Shown in pieces: positions 33,726 to 45,497 of a DNA stretch of 64,000 nucleotides. This DNA comes from Hennigella sp045598825 (GTDB taxonomy: Bacteria; Bacillota_I; Bacilli_A; Mycoplasmatales; Mycoplasmoidaceae). The notes below the pieces were generated by a model, which was given only the letters and a program-made list of their open reading frames with translations, was not told where the DNA came from and did no database searches. The first letter of the stretch is position 1. Each line of letters starts with the position of its first letter. Location: contig JAZRUX010000018.1 in NCBI GenBank assembly GCA_045598825.1, forward strand, positions 9,984 to 73,983. Reading direction: 5' to 3'. The position numbers were made by a program, and so were the translations under genes.

Positions 33726-35744
33726 CTATGCAAAGTAATATGATGTATTTGCTGATGGTGTATAAGCACTAGGATGATCTGCTGTTTCTTGGAACATATT
33801 ACTTATATTTAATTGTGAATATCCTGAATTTGGAACAGCCCAAATTAGATTTCTACTTTGTCCTGATGTATAAGTATGAAGGCTAGTGCACCCAGCAAAC
33901 ATCATTGAACAACATTCAGTTGTAATTGATGTTAATCTTAGTCCAGCACTAGTTAAAGAAGTGCAACCACTAAACATATATTTATAACATTCTTGTGCCG
34001 GTGTTGCAGCAATTAATGTTGATGCTGTTTGTAAGCTAGTGCAACCACTAAACATTGATTTACAACATTTCATTCCCAATGTTATTGAACCTGTTTGTGG
34101 GAATGCTGGAGTGACTGTTAAGCCTGTACAATTTTCGAACATTTCTTCATAGCAAGAATTGCCTCATTGCGTTGCTGGCAATACTGGCAAAGTGCCAGTA
34201 AGACCTGTACAATTTTTAAACATTTGATAATAACAATAATCAGGTAGTTCTGTCGCACTCAATGACAAAGTAGTAGTAAGTGCATAGCAGTTACAGAACA
34301 TAAATTCATAACACCTTGTCGCAAGTGTTGTAGCAGGTAATGCTGGTGCAGTTTCTAATTTATGACAATTATAGAACATTCCCGCATAGCATCCTTCAGC
34401 TAAACTTGTTGAAGCTAAAGTTGGTGCTTTAACTAGGTTAATACAACCATAAAACATTTGATTATAGCAATTAGCAGCCATTTCATCTGCTGGTAAGTTA
34501 AGATTGCTTATGTCTTCAAGAACTTCGCAAACTGAAAACATATTAGAATAGCAATATGGTGCTAACTTTGTTGCGGGTAGTAAGTCTACTGCAATTTCAC
34601 CTAATCCTAATTTCTTGCAACCTTCAAACATTGCACAATAACATGCAGTAGTTAGTTCAGTTGCAGGAAGGAACTGGTAAGGTAATGATTCCAAACCAGA
34701 ACAACCTTCAAACATACTATAGTAACAACAACTTGAAAGTGTTCCATTAGGATTTGATTCAGTCTTACCAGCTGGCAATAATCCCTTAGGAATTGTTTTT
34801 AATCCTGAACAATTCATAAACATTCCACGATAGCAATATGCTCCATTGTAGTTAGTTTCATCTGGATCATCTAATGTTGTATCAGGCAACAATGATGATG
34901 GGAAGTCAGTTAATCGTCGACAATTATAGAACATGTAAGCATATGAGTAGTTCTTTAAGTGTGTTGATGGTAAGAAGTTAGTAGAAATAGACACAATACC
35001 TGAACATTCTTCAAATAATTTATAGAAGCAATAGTCGTTAGGTATTGGTTCCTCACTAGGGTCTTCAGGAACCTTGCCATTATCAAGTAATGTCATAACA
35101 TTACCATTTAAGCTAACAGCTCCACTAATTGAGAATGATGTATAGTCGACATCACTAGTATTAAATCCATCTTGGTTGTCACCTTTGAAATATAACACTT
35201 CACCAGACTTAAGATGTATTGTATCACCATTTGTATATTTAGGCCAACTAATACCATCTTTAGAATAATAAACAGTTGGAGCCTTAGTCAAATCACCATG
35301 AGTGATCATCGAAACATCTGAGTCTCTAATTGCTTGTAGTCCAACACAAGTTTGAAGCTCGATATCAACATCAAAATGTGGATAAAGAGTCAAACCATCT
35401 GCTGGAATAATATCATTGTTATTCATTCGATGGTATCCATCCTCATCTCATGTTTCTCAATAAGAGAATATATAACCATCTAGTGTTGCTATCGGTTGTG
35501 AAACTGTTGAAAACTGTCTTCCAACTTTGGCTTTAACATTGGTTGAACCAATAAATTCAACATCATCTTGCCCTTCTGATTTTTTTTCAAATTTAACAGA
35601 GGTATATTGAACTGTTAATGGTTTATTAGTTTCGAACTTAGTAGGAACAAGAGACAATTGACTTGCTGCAATTATTCCAGCTGTAAGAGATGTTAATCCT
35701 AATGTGGATGCAGCTAATAAACTAATTTTTGTTTTCTTTTTCAT
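33726..35744 (-). CDS. Surface protein with CYxxMFxxC repeats
   Basis: A 672-residue exported protein, last gene of a three-gene operon. The N-terminus has a signal-like hydrophobic stretch (about 6-30) but no lipobox cysteine, unlike its neighbours, so it may stay anchored by an uncleaved helix or be secreted. After a beta-rich region (40-200) with the module LYFKGDNQDGF...VMTLLDNGK, about fifteen tandem repeats of about 24 residues begin: CYxxMFxxCxxLxxxPxLPATxLA. Each carries two or three cysteines at fixed spacing, which is rare for mycoplasma surface proteins. Paralogues at 35755-38103 and 55369-56694 share module and repeats. Its ATG starts 11 bases after the previous stop with an AGGAGA site. 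Function unknown. Confidence 0.85.
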
Positions 35745-35754
35745 ACTCTATCTC

Positions 35755-38103
35755 CTATCTGTATCCTCATGTTTCATTTTTTCCTGGAGTATCAAGATTA
35801 AACATTTTAGTAACCGCATCAGTCGGGATTGTTTTGTTAGGAACATTCCAAACTTCATATGAATAATACCAATTATTAAAAGTAATTTTTGAAGTGTGCC
35901 CCCTTTGACTATCAGACAAAGCATACATTTGGAAACAACATTCAACGGCAAAATCTTCTAAATGAATTTTGCCAACAGTTGTTAAGTTCCAACAATATTG
36001 GAACATCATGTAATAACAACCAACAGTAGCACTAGTAGCGTATAGTTCAGGTGATGATGTTAATGAATGACAATCATAAAACATGGCTCTACAACAATAA
36101 TTAGCAAGAATGATTGATTCCTCAGCACTTGGTTCAGGAAATATAGGTGGATTCACTAATGATGAACAATTAAAGAACATACTACTATAACAAAAGTTTT
36201 TAAGTACTTTGCTTGGTAAATTAGGTGCAGTAGCCAAGTTTGTACAATCTGCGAACATACCAGCATAGCATCCAGCAGACAAATCAGTCATAGGTAAGAA
36301 TGTTGGTGAAACATCTCTAATTGCTACTTCACCAGTAAATAGATTGTTAAAACAGTATGCATAGTTAGAATCTTCAGATAATTCAGTTAAACCCGTTAAT
36401 TCACCTCGGCAGTCATCTAACAACCCCATAATATCACCGCCAATATTTACTTGTGATGAATCATCAAAAGCAAAGTGGGCATATGATGAGCTAGGACTAC
36501 TTTTTGGTGTAAAACCATGAATATTATCACCCTTAATATATATCTTTGAACCCTGTGCTAAATCAACAGCAACACTAGCTTGCATTGTATGCCATGAAGC
36601 ACCAGTATCAGTTGAATATGAGAATTGTGGTAATGATCCTGCACCAACAAAGTCTCATGAAACGGATGTTGCTGTGACAGCTTCAACATACATAGTATTA
36701 CTTAATGTAATATCTTTAAATTCCATTGGAAAGAATGCTTTGACGCCTGTTCCGTCCGTTGCTTGTGCACAAATATCAACATTACCAGGACGAATTCCAG
36801 TAACAACACCACTTTCTGGGTTAACTGTTGCTACCCGAGTATCACTTGAGTATCAGTTAATATGTTGTGATGGTGTTGGTTCATCATTTTTTTCAGGATC
36901 TACATGTGATGGTGTAGCAACAAGTTGATAAGGATGATTCAATGAAAAGACATAATCAGTAGGATCTTGAGCATACATAAGATCAGTACATGCAATACTA
37001 ATATCTGTTGTTGTAACCTTAACTGACCAATTAGAAGGAATTGGAATAGGTGATGTAGCTTCTTGCGATTGATCATAAACTATTTCACCAGTTGAAGCTA
37101 CATCATCTAGTCAATTTGTAAAGCAGTTACAATCACCACCAGTATATGCTAATCTAACCATATTTAATGAAGAGCATCCAGCAAATAATTCATTGTAGCA
37201 AAAAGCTTGCGATGCATTAGAATCGTTTTCTGGTAGCAATGCAGTAGCTGGTAAATAAGGTGCAGTAATGATTGATGTACAGCCACTAAACAATCCATCA
37301 TAACAATGTTCAGTTAATGTTATGGCAGGTAAAAATGTGTCAGACACATATTTAATTGCAGGGTTTCCTTCTAATAAATGATAGAAACAATAATCATTTG
37401 GAATATAGTCACTTGGAAGACCTTCTTCATCTTTTCCTGTGCCATCATTAATCAAACCCATAACATCTCCACTTATGTTAATGGCTGGAGCAGGGTCTTC
37501 TGCACCAGTAAAGGAAATTGTAGTGTAGTCTGAATCACTTGTGCTAAACCCACTTTGATTGTCTCCTTTTATGAAGATGTTTTGCCCTGGGAATAATTCC
37601 AAACCTTCTGCAGGAAATTCTGGTCAATCATCTTTACCATAATTTTGTGTATAGTGAATGTCTGGATTAGAGTCACCATGATTTACTATTTTAATTGTTG
37701 TTGTTTCAATCGCTGAAATACCAACACAATTAGCTAGAATTATTTGATCTTCAAATACCGGATAAACCTTCATGTCTTTAGTGATTGGAGTATTTCATTC
37801 AATCTTTGTTGGGATATCTGGTTCAAGATCTAATGTTCAGTATGCAAATTTTGCATTTTCTTTAATGGCGATAGGTTGCATTACCGTAGCAAATTGTCGA
37901 CCAACCTTTGCTTTTACAACTGCTGTTCCTTTGATTGTTACACCTTCTGGTGCACAAAATGTTACAGTTGTATATTCAACTGAATCTGGTTCTTCAACAT
38001 CTTGTTTTTGCGTTGTTACACAAGAAACTAATGTAGGAGTAGCAACAGCAAATGCAGTTGCTAAACTAATTAAAGGAATAATAAATGATTTATTTTTTTT
38101 CAT
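35755..38103 (-). CDS. Lipoprotein with KGDN modules and Cys repeats
   Basis: A 782-residue lipoprotein (lipobox LVSC, Cys28), middle gene of the operon. It contains two copies of the module IKGDN..GF...GGD(I/V)MGL(L/I)(D/N)D.....YCF..L (about 168-255 and 515-595), each followed by three to five CYxxMFxxC repeats. Between them sits an Ig-like Big_2 domain (about 340-420: HINWYSSDTRVATVNPESG). The N-terminal 40-90 residues resemble the next gene (KAKVGRQF.TV.QPIA), so the two arose by tandem duplication. ATG lies 13 bases after the previous stop with a GGAGGA site. Ligand and role unknown; host adhesion is the usual inference. Confidence 0.85.
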
Positions 38104-38116
38104 CTTTTCCTCCTAA

Positions 38117-40774
38117 TTACTGATGAAGTAAACGTCAGTTTCCATCAGTAGTGTATTGTAATTCGCCAAATTTACCAATAATGTCACCAGCAGCACTACC
38201 AGCAATAGTTATTCCAGTGCTATGACATAATGGTTCTTCTTCTGTATCAGATGCAAACGATAATGATAAACCACCATCAGTTTTAAAGTTAATTGCATCA
38301 GTATTGATAGTAACAGTGCTTACCATATTATCACAGTTTTGCATGAATTCATTACCAACTGATTGGACTGTTTCACTAATTGTTAAATTTTGGTTAAATG
38401 CACGACATGAATTTAAGAACTCATCACCAATTTTTTCAAGTGATGTTGGCATGTGTAGTGGAGTAATCTTTGGAACAGTTGCAGTTGAACCATTATTAAA
38501 TGTACTACATGCTGCTAAGAAGTCATCGCCAATTTCTACGATACTATCAGGCAATACCAATGTTTGGTTAAATGCCATTATGACTGGTGTAGATGCAAAA
38601 GCATCACCAGCAATAAAGTTGTCACCTATTAATACACACTTGCTGTTTTCAGTAAATGTAATTGGTGAGTTAAAGATGATGCAACCATGTAAGAAATTGT
38701 CACGAATAGCAGTAACATTATCACCAATAAATAGTTCTGTATCAAAAGTCTCTTTTGGCAATGGATCTCTTACTGGGGTTCGACCTAGAGGTGTATATTC
38801 AATACCGCCCATACCACTAGTAGATGATAAAGATTCAGCATCAAATTCCGCTCAAACAGTAGCACCTGGGTTTGTTGGATCAATAATTTTTCCTCAAATA
38901 CCATCTGAGTCAATATATGGTGGTTGAACTGTAATTGTCTTAGTTGCTACAGCATTGCCGGTAGCAGTAGATGTTGCAGTGATTGTTGCAATACCTTTAC
39001 TGTCAAGACCAGTAATTAACCTACCATCCGTATCTTCATCAAATATAGGTGCCGTGCCTTCTCAGCCAGCACTTGTAGCAACGCTTCATTCTACTTCTAC
39101 TGGATTACCGCTAACATATTCCAAAGCTTCAAACAAAATTTGTGGATGTGATGCTACAACAACATCATCACCATCAATAATGATTGGAGTGTCTGCTTGT
39201 GGTTCAATATTTAATGTTATTTCAGCAGGAGATAGGTATAATGTTGAATTGTATGTTATGCCAACATAGAATGAATATTCTATTGCTTCAATTTCATCAT
39301 TTCATGTAACAATACCATTAGGTATACTTAAACCAGGAATTGTTAACTCCTGTCTTTCAGCGTCCCTAAAGGAGTAAGTTAGTCCAGTACTAATTTCAGC
39401 TCCATTTTTTAATAATGTTCAAGGTGTTGCATCATGTCCAATTGACCCTTGTTTTCCAGTTAATAATGTTGATCCACCAGTCACAACATATTTGTCTGCT
39501 GGGTTAACATATAAATGAATATCTGGAGATTGAGTTGTAATGCTCTTATATGTTGTTTGGACATTAAATACCATTTCACTACCAACAGCGACATTTGTTC
39601 CTCAAGACACTTTCCCAGTCTTATTATCTATTTGAACACCAGTTGGTGGTGTTCCAACAATACTAATTGTTTCTCCTTCAACATCACGTCCATTTTCTTT
39701 TAATTGTCAAGCACCATCATCAGCTCCAGCAACGCCAGCTTGAGCAGTCAATGAAACTGAACCACCAACAAGTTGATATACATCGGCTGGATTAACAGTA
39801 AGTGATATTTGCGGAGATGTTTGAACTACTTTACCAGCAATGCTCGCAGCTATAGTAAATGTGTATGGATTAGCTGATGTTTCTATTTCATTTGTTCAAG
39901 TAACAACGCCTGTTTTAATGTCGACACCTTTCGGTTTAGTCCCCTGGATTGTATATGTTACATCATCTTTAACTTCTCCACCGTTTTTTAGTAATGTTCA
40001 AGTTCCTGCATCGCCACCAGCAACACCAGCTTGTGCTGTAAGCGATATAGATCCACCTGTTAATGTATAAATAACCTGCGGTTGAATGTTTAGTGTAACA
40101 CTAACTCTTGCTTTTTCAACATTTTCAACATAAGCAACAACACTAAAAGTTGCTGGTCCTGATTTTGTAGTTTCAGAAGCGTTTCATGAAACCTGTCCAT
40201 TGTTAATAACAATGCTATAATCAGTAATATCACCCACAACAGCATATGTTGCACCTTCCACAGGAGTTATTCCTTTCTTCAAAACCCAAATTCCTGTGTC
40301 AGTTCCAACATTTTGGTATGTTGCTTCTATGTATGTGTTTCCACCTTCTAATGTAAATACATCTGGTTTATCTTCGTTAACGTCTAAAACGATTGGTTCA
40401 CTTTCACAAGATAAACCATCAACCGTTTTAACAACAATAACAAATGTATAAGCCTTTGCTACATCAATTTCTTTTCATTGAATTATGTGATCATTATTTA
40501 ATTCAATTATGCCCGAAACATCGCCATCATCTAATGATTTAATTTCAGTACTATCTCATTGTTCATAAGGAATTTCTTCATCATTGTTCTTTAGCACTCA
40601 TTTTGTGCTATCTTTACCAGCTGTGTTAATTGATGTTGTTAATCTTGTGTTACCACCGGTTAGTTCCAATTTATTAGTAACAAATGAACAAGTACAGCCA
40701 ACTGCTGGAATAACAGTTGCTGTAGTTGCACATATGCCACAAACAATCGGAATTAATTTTGTTTTCTTAATCAT
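38117..40774 (-). CDS. Lipoprotein with five Ig-like tandem repeats and LRR
   Basis: First gene of the operon, 885 residues. Signal peptide ends in the lipobox AVGC (about 24-27). Residues 35-500 are about five tandem domains of about 87-90 residues with the pattern GGS.SLTAQAGVAG.DAGTWTLLKNG...V.WTNE.....Y.F.I....P.I.L.VNP, typical Ig-like stalk repeats. A Big-type domain (about 530-610) and a C-terminal LRR_5-like domain (670-870, TFDTELFIGDNVTAIRDNFL and later units) follow. The repeats are more alike in the middle, suggesting recent copy-number change. A GGAG site precedes ATG. A stalk plus adhesin head is a reasonable inference. Confidence 0.85.
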
Positions 40775-40836
40775 AAAATATCTCCATTCTTTATGGTTTC
40801 TAATTTATTTATATATTATTAAATAAAAAATGCAAA

Positions 40837-40859
40837 AAAATATAGACAGTCTATATTTT
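40837..40859. terminator. Terminator of ackA
   Basis: AAAATATAGAC and GTCTATATTTT arms around one base, an almost perfect dyad between the ackA stop and the lipoprotein operon. Both strands are followed by T runs. Confidence 0.75.
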
Positions 40860-40875
40860 TAATTTGCTTTAGTTA

Positions 40876-42060
40876 TTATTTTGCTAGGGCTTTTACATCG
40901 CCAGCAATCATTAATTCTTCGTTTGTTCTTACTCTAAATAATCGAACATCTGAACCAGTAGCAGTTACTTCTAAATAATCACCATATTTTTCATGATTTT
41001 TAGCTGAGTCATACTTTAAATTCATAAGTTTAACACGGTCACAAACACCTTCTAATAAATCTGGGTCATTTTCACCACATCCAGCAGTGAAAACAATTGC
41101 ATCAACTTTGCCAATTTCATTTGCATATTGTACAACATAATTAGCAATACGTTGAAGTTGAATTTCTCTTGCTAAAATAGCATTTTTATCGCCTTGTTTT
41201 GCTTTAGCAATTACATCTCGTGAATCGCTACTTCCAGCAATACCTAACATTCCCGCTTTTTTGTTTAATTCAGCATTAATTTGTTCACCAGTCAACCCTT
41301 GGGTTAATAGGTAGGTACAAACTGATGCATCAATATCACCACATCTTGTTCCCATCAATAAACCTTGTAATGGGCTTAACCCCATAGTTGTGTCATATGA
41401 TTTGCCATCTTTAATAGCACAAATTGATGCACCATTACCAATATGACAAACCACTAAATTAGGGTTTTTCTTGCCAAGTACTTCTTCCATTTTCTTTACA
41501 ATGTAACGGTAGCTAGTACCATGGAAACCATATTTCTTAATTTCATATTTTTCTGTTGTTTGACGATCTAAACCATAGTCAGAGTTAACAGCAGGAATTG
41601 TTGAGTGATATGATGTATCAAAGACACCAACATTGTATGCATTTGGTACTAATTTTTTAAAGACTTTAATTACTGTTGTTTCACATGGATTGTGTAATGG
41701 GGCAATCTTGCCATATTCAATAGCTTTATTTAAGATTGCTTCATCATCAACAATTGTTGATTCTTTAAAGAATTTACCACCCATTGCAATACGGTGACCA
41801 ATACCAACAATATCATTTAAGTCTTCAATAACTTTTAATTCTTTTAATGCATCAAGAGCAATTTGCACGGCAGCAGTATGATCTGGCATTGGTGCATCTT
41901 TTTCAATTGTTTGTCCTTGAGCTGTTTTAACTTTAATGTGACCATCAACAAAGATACGTTCACATAATCCATTGGCAAATTCAGTTAAATTTTCATAGTC
42001 ATATACACGAAATTTAATTGAACTTGAACCAGCATTAATAACTAATATTTTCTTGTTCAT
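40876..42060 (-). CDS. ackA: Acetate kinase
   Basis: Makes ATP from acetyl phosphate, the last energy step of mycoplasma pyruvate fermentation. The 394-residue product has NAGSSSIKFRVYD at the start, GHRIAMGG, FDTSYHSTIP, YGFHGTSYRYI, CHIGNGASICAI and the C-terminal TAGCGENDP. The frame is open 52 codons further upstream, but MNKKILVINAGSSS at 42060 is the family start, with an AGGAAA site 5-10 bases before it. Monocistronic with its own terminator; no pta gene is adjacent. Confidence 0.96.
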   Translation of the reverse strand: MNKKILVINAGSSSIKFRVYDYENLTEFANGLCERIFVDGHIKVKTAQGQTIEKDAPMPDHTAAVQIALDALKELKVIEDLNDIVGIGHRIAMGGKFFKESTIVDDEAILNKAIEYGKIAPLHNPCETTVIKVFKKLVPNAYNVGVFDTSYHSTIPAVNSDYGLDRQTTEKYEIKKYGFHGTSYRYIVKKMEEVLGKKNPNLVVCHIGNGASICAIKDGKSYDTTMGLSPLQGLLMGTRCGDIDASVCTYLLTQGLTGEQINAELNKKAGMLGIAGSSDSRDVIAKAKQGDKNAILAREIQLQRIANYVVQYANEIGKVDAIVFTAGCGENDPDLLEGVCDRVKLMNLKYDSAKNHEKYGDYLEVTATGSDVRLFRVRTNEELMIAGDVKALAK

Positions 42061-42141
42061 AATTTTCCTATCTAATAAGAAAATTATAAACGTTATTTTA
42101 ATTTTTATGCATAATAAAGATACAGAAATTATGTTTATTAG

Positions 42142-42236
42142 TATAATAAACATATCGCAATTATGAAAGGATAAATATGACAAGTGAATCGACACAGTTA
42201 GATCAAGGTGATGCATTTATCCTTACATTGCTTTAA
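42142..42236 (+). promoter_or_regulatory. mgtA leader: -10 box and 19-codon uORF
   Basis: TATAAT at 42142-42147 is followed about 24 bases later by AAAGGA and ATG (42177), opening a 19-residue reading frame, MTSESTQLDQGDAFILTLL, that stops at 42234-42236. The P-type ATPase ATG is only 31 bases further on and has no clear ribosome binding site of its own. Leader peptides are known to control Mg2+ transporter genes (mgtL) in enterobacteria; here only the layout suggests it. It may be a small real gene or chance. Confidence 0.45.
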
Positions 42237-42267
42237 TCTTTCTTGATTTGCTTAGCATGGTAACAAC

Positions 42268-44976
42268 ATGTCTAAGAGACAACAACGAAGAGAAAAAAGA
42301 AAACTATATATTACCCAAAAGCAAGGTCAGTTTCTAGTTGAACAAGCAACGAAACAACCTAAAGCTTTATTAAACGATTTTGAGACTTCAGAAAATGGTT
42401 TAAGAGAAGAACAACTAGAAGCAAAATACAATAAATATGGTTTAAACACTATTGCTAATAAGAATAAGGTAACATGGTATAAAACACTATTTAGTGCTTT
42501 TGTTACACCATTTACTGGTATCTTATTAGTCGTTGCACTTTTAAGTGTTTTACTACCATATTGAAGTGGTGATGGGATTCAACTAGAACAATGAGTGTCA
42601 TTTGGAATTATCATGGGAATGATTGTTCTATCAGGCACACTAAACTTTGTTCAAAACTTTAAATCAGGCAAGGCTAGTGAAAAGTTAAATGAAATGATTA
42701 ATACCACTGCCGCAGTAGAACGAGCTGGTATTAAAAAGGAAATCCCAATTGAACAAATTGTTCCAGGTGACATTATTCACTTAGCAGCAGGTGACATGGT
42801 TCCAGCTGATATGCGTCTTTTATATGCAAAAGACTTATTTATTACCCAATCAGCATTAACAGGTGAATCTGAACCTGTAGAAAAGACAGCATTAATTCCA
42901 GAAAAAGTTACTAATGCATTGCACTGTAACAATATATGTTTTATGGGAACCACTGTTGCTTCAGGTTCAGCATATGGCATTGCTGTCCAAACAGGTAAAA
43001 ATACATTTTTAGGTAAAGTTGCCAAAGCTGTAGGAGCAAGACGTCCACAAACTAGCTTTGACAAAGGTATTAAGAAAGTTAGTCACATTATTCTAATAAC
43101 AATGGCAATTATGTGTCTAATTATCTTTATTATTAAAGGTTTAAGAAACCAATTTGGTGGTTATGATTTATTTGGTAAAAACCCTTGAGTTGAAGCCTTA
43201 ACCTTCTCTTTAGCTGCAGCCATTGCTATTATTCCAGAAATGCTACCAATGATTATTACTTTGAACCTCACTAAGGAAGCAATTAAATTTAGTAAACAAA
43301 AAGCCATTATTAAAAACGTTAATGCGATCCAAACATTTGGAGCAATGGACGTTTTATGCACCGACAAGACTGGAACATTAACTGAAGACCACATTATCTT
43401 ACAAGAACATTTGAATGTTCAAGGCAAAGAAGATGAAAAGGTTTTATTATATGGTTGTGTAAACTCATACCACCAAACTGGTTTAAAGAACCTTATTGAT
43501 AAAGCTATTGTTGAGCGTGCTCAACAAAAGAAAATAATGGATAAAGTTCAAATGTATAAAAAGGTTGATGAAATCCCTTTTGACTTTGAACGAAGAAGAA
43601 TGTCCATTATTGTTGCTGATGAACAAGGCACTAAAACCTTAATTACTAAAGGTGCAAGTGAAGAAATTATAAATGTTTGTTCAAAGATTTTAGTTGGTGA
43701 TAAAGTAGTTGATCTTGATAAAGATTGAACTAATAAGATAAAGAAACAAATTACTGAATTAAATGATAATGGGATGCGAGTAATTTGTGTTGCAATAAAC
43801 CATGAACCTTTATTAAAAAACGAAGCATTTTCTGATGAAGACGAAAGAGATTTAATGTTAGTTGGGTATATTGCTCTATTAGACCCCCCAAAGATGTCAG
43901 CTAAAGCTGCTGTTAAAGATTTAATTGCAAAAGGTGTTGCAATTAAGATCTTAACTGGTGACAATGAAAAAGTAACAAAATACATTTGTCGTCAATTAGG
44001 TTTAGGTTCAGTCAAAGTATTGTTAGGCGATGATATTGATAAATTGGACTTTGACCAATTAAAAGAAAAAGTCAAAGAAACAACAATCTTTGCTAAACTA
44101 TCACCTGAACAAAAAGCAAACATTGTTTTAGCTTTAAAAGCTAATAAACATGTTGTTGGATATATGGGTGATGGAATTAATGATGCTCCAGCAATGCGAG
44201 CAGCAGATATTGCTATTTCAGTTGATACTGCAGTTGATATTGCAAAAGAGTCAGCTGATGTTATCTTGCTAGAGAAAGATCTAGAAATATTAGGTAATGG
44301 TGCATTACAAGGAAGAAGAACATTTGCTAACATTATGAAATATATCAAGATTTCATTAAGTAGCAATTTTGGTAATATGCTATCAATGTTAGTGGCAGCA
44401 CTATGGTTGCCATTCAACCCATTAATGCCAATCCAAATCATCTTCATGAACTTGTTCTATGACTTTACACAACTATCCATCCCTTGGGATGCAATTGATA
44501 ATAAGTTCTTGCAAACACCAAAGAATTGGAATGCGATGTCCATTATTAAGTTCATGGTGATTTTAGGACCAATTAGTACTATCTTTGATGTAATTACCTT
44601 TGTTATCTTATTCTTTGCCTTTGGTTATAACAACCCTGAACAAGTGATGTTATTCAATGCTGGATGATTTATTGAGGCAGCAGTTAGTCAAACGGTAATT
44701 ATTCACGTTTTACGAAGTCGAAGAACTGCATTCATTAAAACTAACCCTTCATTACCAGTCGTATTAGCTACAACTGGTTCAATGTTGTTCTTAGGGGCAA
44801 CACCATTCATTCCTGGTTTAAACCTTGGTTTACAATTTGTTAGACAACCAGGAGTAACATGTTATATCAATCCATGATATTGGTTAGCATTACTTGGAAT
44901 CATTATTGGTTATATCATAGTAACAGAGTCAACAAAACGACTATATATGAAAGTTAACCACAATGAGTGAATATAA
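42268..44976 (+). CDS. mgtA: Mg2+-type P-type ATPase
   Basis: A 902-residue P-type cation pump in the MgtA/P3B class. Signatures: actuator-domain LTGESEPVEK, phosphorylation motif DVLCTDKTGTLTE, nucleotide-domain KGASEEIINV, hinge GDGINDAPAM, and about ten membrane helices, including PEMLPMIITLNL and the C-terminal group. PEMLPM with NL.KEA.KF after it fits magnesium-importing ATPases more than calcium pumps, but a calcium role cannot be excluded. UGA at several places is Trp. It lies behind a short upstream ORF and 26 bases before a small membrane protein gene. Confidence 0.9.
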
Positions 44977-45002
44977 TATAATCTATAAATATTGGTAAAA
45001 CT

Positions 45003-45476
45003 ATGGAAAAAACTAAAAAAACTAAATTAACCTTTATCTTATTAGGTGCATTTCTAGCTACAGCTTTATTCTTTGCTACAATCTTTACTGTCATTTGTGC
45101 CTTTAGACAAAATGATAATGTTTTAGGTTACTATATTACTGCAACTATTTTACAAATAGTTACTGCAACATTATCATTCTTCTTTATGTTCTTTGGTGAT
45201 AGCTTATTTAATTATTGAAAGCAATGAAAGTCTTATAATGCAAAACCAACAATCTTCTATCCTTTTATTGCAACAATCCTTGCTGGTGGAGCAAGTTTAT
45301 TTGCTTTAATGGCTGGTTTTATTGATAGTGGATGATCAATTGCCCCAGGTGCAAGTGCAGTGATTAATACTTCCGCTTATTTAATGGAATTTGCATTTAT
45401 AGCAGGAGCAATCCCAAGCATCATCATGCTACCAATGTTCTTTGACCGTAATAAAAATATCAAATTAAAAAAATAA
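45003..45476 (+). CDS. Four-helix membrane protein
   Basis: A 157-residue protein with a basic N-terminus (MEKTKKTKL) and four predicted membrane helices at about 11-33, 44-67, 85-107 and 118-145. Short loops, no known motif. It follows the P-type ATPase by 26 bases on the same strand with no terminator between, so co-transcription is likely; a helper or regulator of the pump is only a guess. A terminator follows. Confidence 0.75.
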
Positions 45477-45497
45477 AGAGGTTAAACCTCTTTTTTT
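45475..45497. terminator. Terminator between the mgtA operon and pepD
   Basis: AAAGAGGT-TAA-ACCTCTTT with a T run, between convergent genes and overlapping the last bases of both. Confidence 0.85.

Noticed and set aside
38304..38927. 207-codon plus-strand frame antisense to a lipoprotein gene
   Set aside because: Shadow of the minus-strand Ig/LRR lipoprotein, which has a signal peptide, ribosome site and domain repeats; the antisense frame has none.
42061..42216. 52-codon N-terminal extension of acetate kinase
   Set aside because: The family starts at MNKKILVINAGSSS with a ribosome site before it; the extension is A+T-rich promoter DNA in the reading frame.
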